A DNA stretch of 64,000 nt from Chryseosolibacter sp964551035. GTDB taxonomy: Bacteria > Bacteroidota > Bacteroidia > Cytophagales > Cyclobacteriaceae. Below, piece after piece: positions 61,932 to 64,000 of the stretch. Positions within the stretch are counted from its first letter, which is position 1, and each line of letters begins with the position of its first letter. The stretch is from the NCBI GenBank assembly GCA_964551035.1, contig CAZKBK010000025.1:1-64000 (forward strand), in the 5' to 3' direction. The notes beneath the pieces are model-generated. The model did not search any database and was not told the origin of the DNA. It saw nothing but the letters and a program-made list of their open reading frames with translations. The position numbers and the translations under genes were made by a program.

Positions 61932-64000
61932 CTACGCCAGTTCCCTCAGGTCCACGGGTACCACGCGCGATATTCCTTTCTCCACCATGGTAATGCCGTA
62001 GATCACGTCCGTTGACGTCATGGTCCGTTTGTTGTGCGTGACGATCACGAACTGGCTGTCTTTGCTGAAGGTGCGGATGATGTTGTTGAACTTGTCGATG
62101 TTGGCGTCATCCAGCGGGGCATCCACCTCGTCGAAGATACAGAACGGCGCGGGCTTGAGCAGGTACATCGAGAACAACAGCGCCGTGGCGGTAAGCGTCT
62201 TCTCTCCACCGGAAAGCTGGTTGATGGTCAGCGGACGCTTGCCCTTGGGCTTTGCAATGATGTCGATATCGGATTCAAGCGGGTTGTTGGGGTCCACCAG
62301 TTTCAGGTCGCACTCGTCGCCTTCGGTGAACAGGGACCGGAACACGGAGATGAAATGCTCCTTGATCTTGTTGAACGCGTCCATGAAGGTCTGGCTCGCA
62401 ACGCCTTCGATCTCGCCGATGGTGTTGAGCAGCGACTCCTTGGCCTTGAGCAGGTCGTCCTTCTGGGTGAGGATGAAATCGTTCCTTTGCTTGATTTCCG
62501 TGTAGGCTTCCATGGCCATGGGGTTGATCGGCCCCATGTTGTCCAGCCGTGTGCGGATCTTGTTGACGTCCTCGCGCAGCTTGTCCTCTTCGAGAGATGC
62601 CAGTGCCTCGGCGTCTTCCGGTGTCGATTCCCCGATGATGGCGTCGAGGTCGACATTGAACTCCACCGACAGCCTTTCTTTCACGGAATTGAGCTGAAGT
62701 TTGCTTTCGTTCAATCCATTTTGCAGCTCCATCAGCGAGGTGTCGATATGCTGGCGGGTGTGCTGCACTTCACGCAGTTGTTTTTCCACCTGGTCGATGT
62801 TGCCGCGCGACTCATAGTAATCTTTTTCCGCCTCGCCGAGTCCTTTTTCCATTTCCTCCTTCTCCGCGTACATGCCGAGGAGTTCGTCGTCGTTGGATTG
62901 TGTGGTCTCCACGATGCGCTTGATCTCATCTTCGTTCTTGCGCAGCTCTTCCGTGTTGCTTTCGATCCGCTGGCTGCTCTGGTCCATCGATTCCTGTTTG
63001 AACCGGATCTCCTGGTCGATGCTCTTTACGCGGTTCTCCTGCTGGTGGAAGAAGATGTTCTGTTCATTGAACGCCGACGACTTCTGGCTGAGTACTTCAT
63101 TGTTGCTTGTGAGCGTCTCAGCCAGGTCGGCCACGCGGGCTTCGAGTTCGTCGGCCGCGCGTTGCGCCTGTTGCGCCTTAGGCTTCAGTTCATCGAGTTC
63201 CTTGAGCAGCGTATCGATCTTTTCCAGGATGTCTTCACGGCGAAGGTCGGCGTTTGAGAGCATGTTCGAGAACTGCTCGCGCTTGGTGCGGATCGAGACG
63301 TGTTCTTCGTTGACCTGGCGGAGGGCGTTCTGCACCTCCTCGATCTCCTGGCGGAGGCGGTTGTTGCGCAACTTCTCGAGGTCGTTTTGCTTCTCCAGGA
63401 GGCTGCCGCGGATCTCTTCGAGCTTGCCGGTGAGTTCGCGGATCTCTTTCTCCAGTTTCTCCAGGTTCTTGGCGCGCCCGATCTTCTTGCCTTCAAAGAG
63501 GCCCACTGATCCGCCGGAGATGCTGTACTTGCGCCGCGTGACCTTCCCGCTTTTGGTGATGAACGTGTTTTCGTCCGTTTGCGGGATGTTCTTTACGTCG
63601 CCTTCGTAGATGTACACCCGGTCGAGGATGTACGCCATCAGCTTCCTGTACTTCGGATCGAACTCGATGATCTCCGTCGCGGGGAATGCATTGGAATAGA
63701 TCCGCGAGGAGGATGGCTCGTACTTTTCGAAGGAATCGAGGATGAAGAAGTGGGCTTTTCCCTTCGAGGCGTCGCTGAGGATGTTGATGGCCTCGTAAGC
63801 CTCCGCCTCGTGGTCGACGATGTAATAGTTCAGGTACGGTTCGAGGTAGTTCTCGATGGCCACGCGGTACTCTTCCGACGTCGTGAGGATGTCGGAGAGG
63901 AGGGGGGCGTTTTTGGCGACCTTCTTCTTGAGGAACTTGATCGCCTCGGGGAAACCTTCGAGGTTTTCGACGAGGGATTTGGTGAGGTTGTATTCGTTCT
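61932..64000 (-). CDS. smc: chromosome segregation protein SMC, C-terminal part (cut by window edge)
   Basis: The frame is open to the window edge, so the N-terminal Walker A part lies beyond 64000. Visible from the right are the end of the first coiled coil, the hinge (APLLSDILTTSEEYRVAIEN, EAYEAINILSDASKGKAHFF), a long second coiled coil (about 62600-63450), and the C-terminal ATPase lobe with signature LSGGEK and Walker B CIFDEVDAPLDDANID, followed by VIVTHNKRTM. SMC compacts and segregates chromosomes with ScpA/ScpB. The frame is continuous across the GTG at 63863, which is not a start. Confidence 0.95.
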   Translation of the reverse strand, partial: NEYNLTKSLVENLEGFPEAIKFLKKKVAKNAPLLSDILTTSEEYRVAIENYLEPYLNYYIVDHEAEAYEAINILSDASKGKAHFFILDSFEKYEPSSSRIYSNAFPATEIIEFDPKYRKLMAYILDRVYIYEGDVKNIPQTDENTFITKSGKVTRRKYSISGGSVGLFEGKKIGRAKNLEKLEKEIRELTGKLEEIRGSLLEKQNDLEKLRNNRLRQEIEEVQNALRQVNEEHVSIRTKREQFSNMLSNADLRREDILEKIDTLLKELDELKPKAQQAQRAADELEARVADLAETLTSNNEVLSQKSSAFNEQNIFFHQQENRVKSIDQEIRFKQESMDQSSQRIESNTEELRKNEDEIKRIVETTQSNDDELLGMYAEKEEMEKGLGEAEKDYYESRGNIDQVEKQLREVQHTRQHIDTSLMELQNGLNESKLQLNSVKERLSVEFNVDLDAIIGESTPEDAEALASLEEDKLREDVNKIRTRLDNMGPINPMAMEAYTEIKQRNDFILTQKDDLLKAKESLLNTIGEIEGVASQTFMDAFNKIKEHFISVFRSLFTEGDECDLKLVDPNNPLESDIDIIAKPKGKRPLTINQLSGGEKTLTATALLFSMYLLKPAPFCIFDEVDAPLDDANIDKFNNIIRTFSKDSQFVIVTHNKRTMTSTDVIYGITMVEKGISRVVPVDLRELA

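Noticed and set aside
62034..63257. A 407-codon open frame opposite smc
   Set aside because: It mirrors the SMC coiled coil (Leu/Val-rich low-complexity translation) and is a shadow of the real gene.

Overview
The window looks like a chromosomal segment from a member of the Bacteroidota, most likely a Cytophagales-type soil or water bacterium. This rests on an adjacent SusC/SusD pair, a GldH-like lipoprotein, a metalloprotease with a C-terminal Por/T9SS-type sorting domain, a methionine synthase split into two genes, several double-FtsX permeases with YRV-type signatures, and promoters of the TTG-N20-TAnnTTTG type. The lineage below phylum level is inference. I see no rRNA, tRNA, CRISPR array, prophage or intact insertion sequence.

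Layout. 71-3045: exopolyphosphatase, then a short operon of two LVIVD-type lipoproteins and a barrel-like protein. 3052-8217: a methionine branch with a SAM-I riboswitch, a two-gene metH and metF. 8408-11840: small proteins, a broken HxlR regulator, a TlpA-DUF3738 fusion and a VOC protein. 12001-21891: four tandem double-FtsX ABC permeases. 21951-29960: housekeeping and envelope genes (M28 peptidase, SRPBCC protein, GldH-like lipoprotein, DlgD-like reductase, gamma-glutamyltranspeptidase, DUF4136, PfpI, thioredoxin). 30165-33138: cysE-cysM and an AI-2E family transporter. 33858-38757: Nudix, FMN reductase, a secreted esterase with PKD-like repeats, cupin, DUF488. 38781-39307: a 165-bp tandem array. 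39766-49800: a fifth permease, a family of three beta-helix lipoproteins (the third truncated), then PadR and a sixth permease. 50146-59324: a Calx-beta-like lipoprotein converging on a tightly packed SusC-SusD-lipoprotein-lipoprotein-M43 protease operon. 59325-61931: a repeat-rich zone with two decayed GIY-YIG endonuclease remnants around a TonB-like gene. 61932-64000: the C-terminal part of SMC, cut by the window edge.

How genes work together. The SAM riboswitch should turn off the split MetH when S-adenosylmethionine is plentiful, and MetF supplies its methyl-tetrahydrofolate. CysE and CysM are consecutive steps of cysteine synthesis. The SusCD operon carries its own secreted metalloprotease, which suggests uptake of protein or peptide breakdown products rather than glycans.

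The most distinctive unexplained signal is not a gene. At least ten intergenic gaps contain degenerate tandem repeats with a period of 7 bp (units such as TTACGAA, TCGTAAT, GAACTCC, CTCTCTG, CATTCGT), in both orientations. The 165-bp array at 38781 is built from the same period-7 material and can fold into long hairpins. A second set of dispersed repeats is shared between 49801-50145 and 59577-61931.
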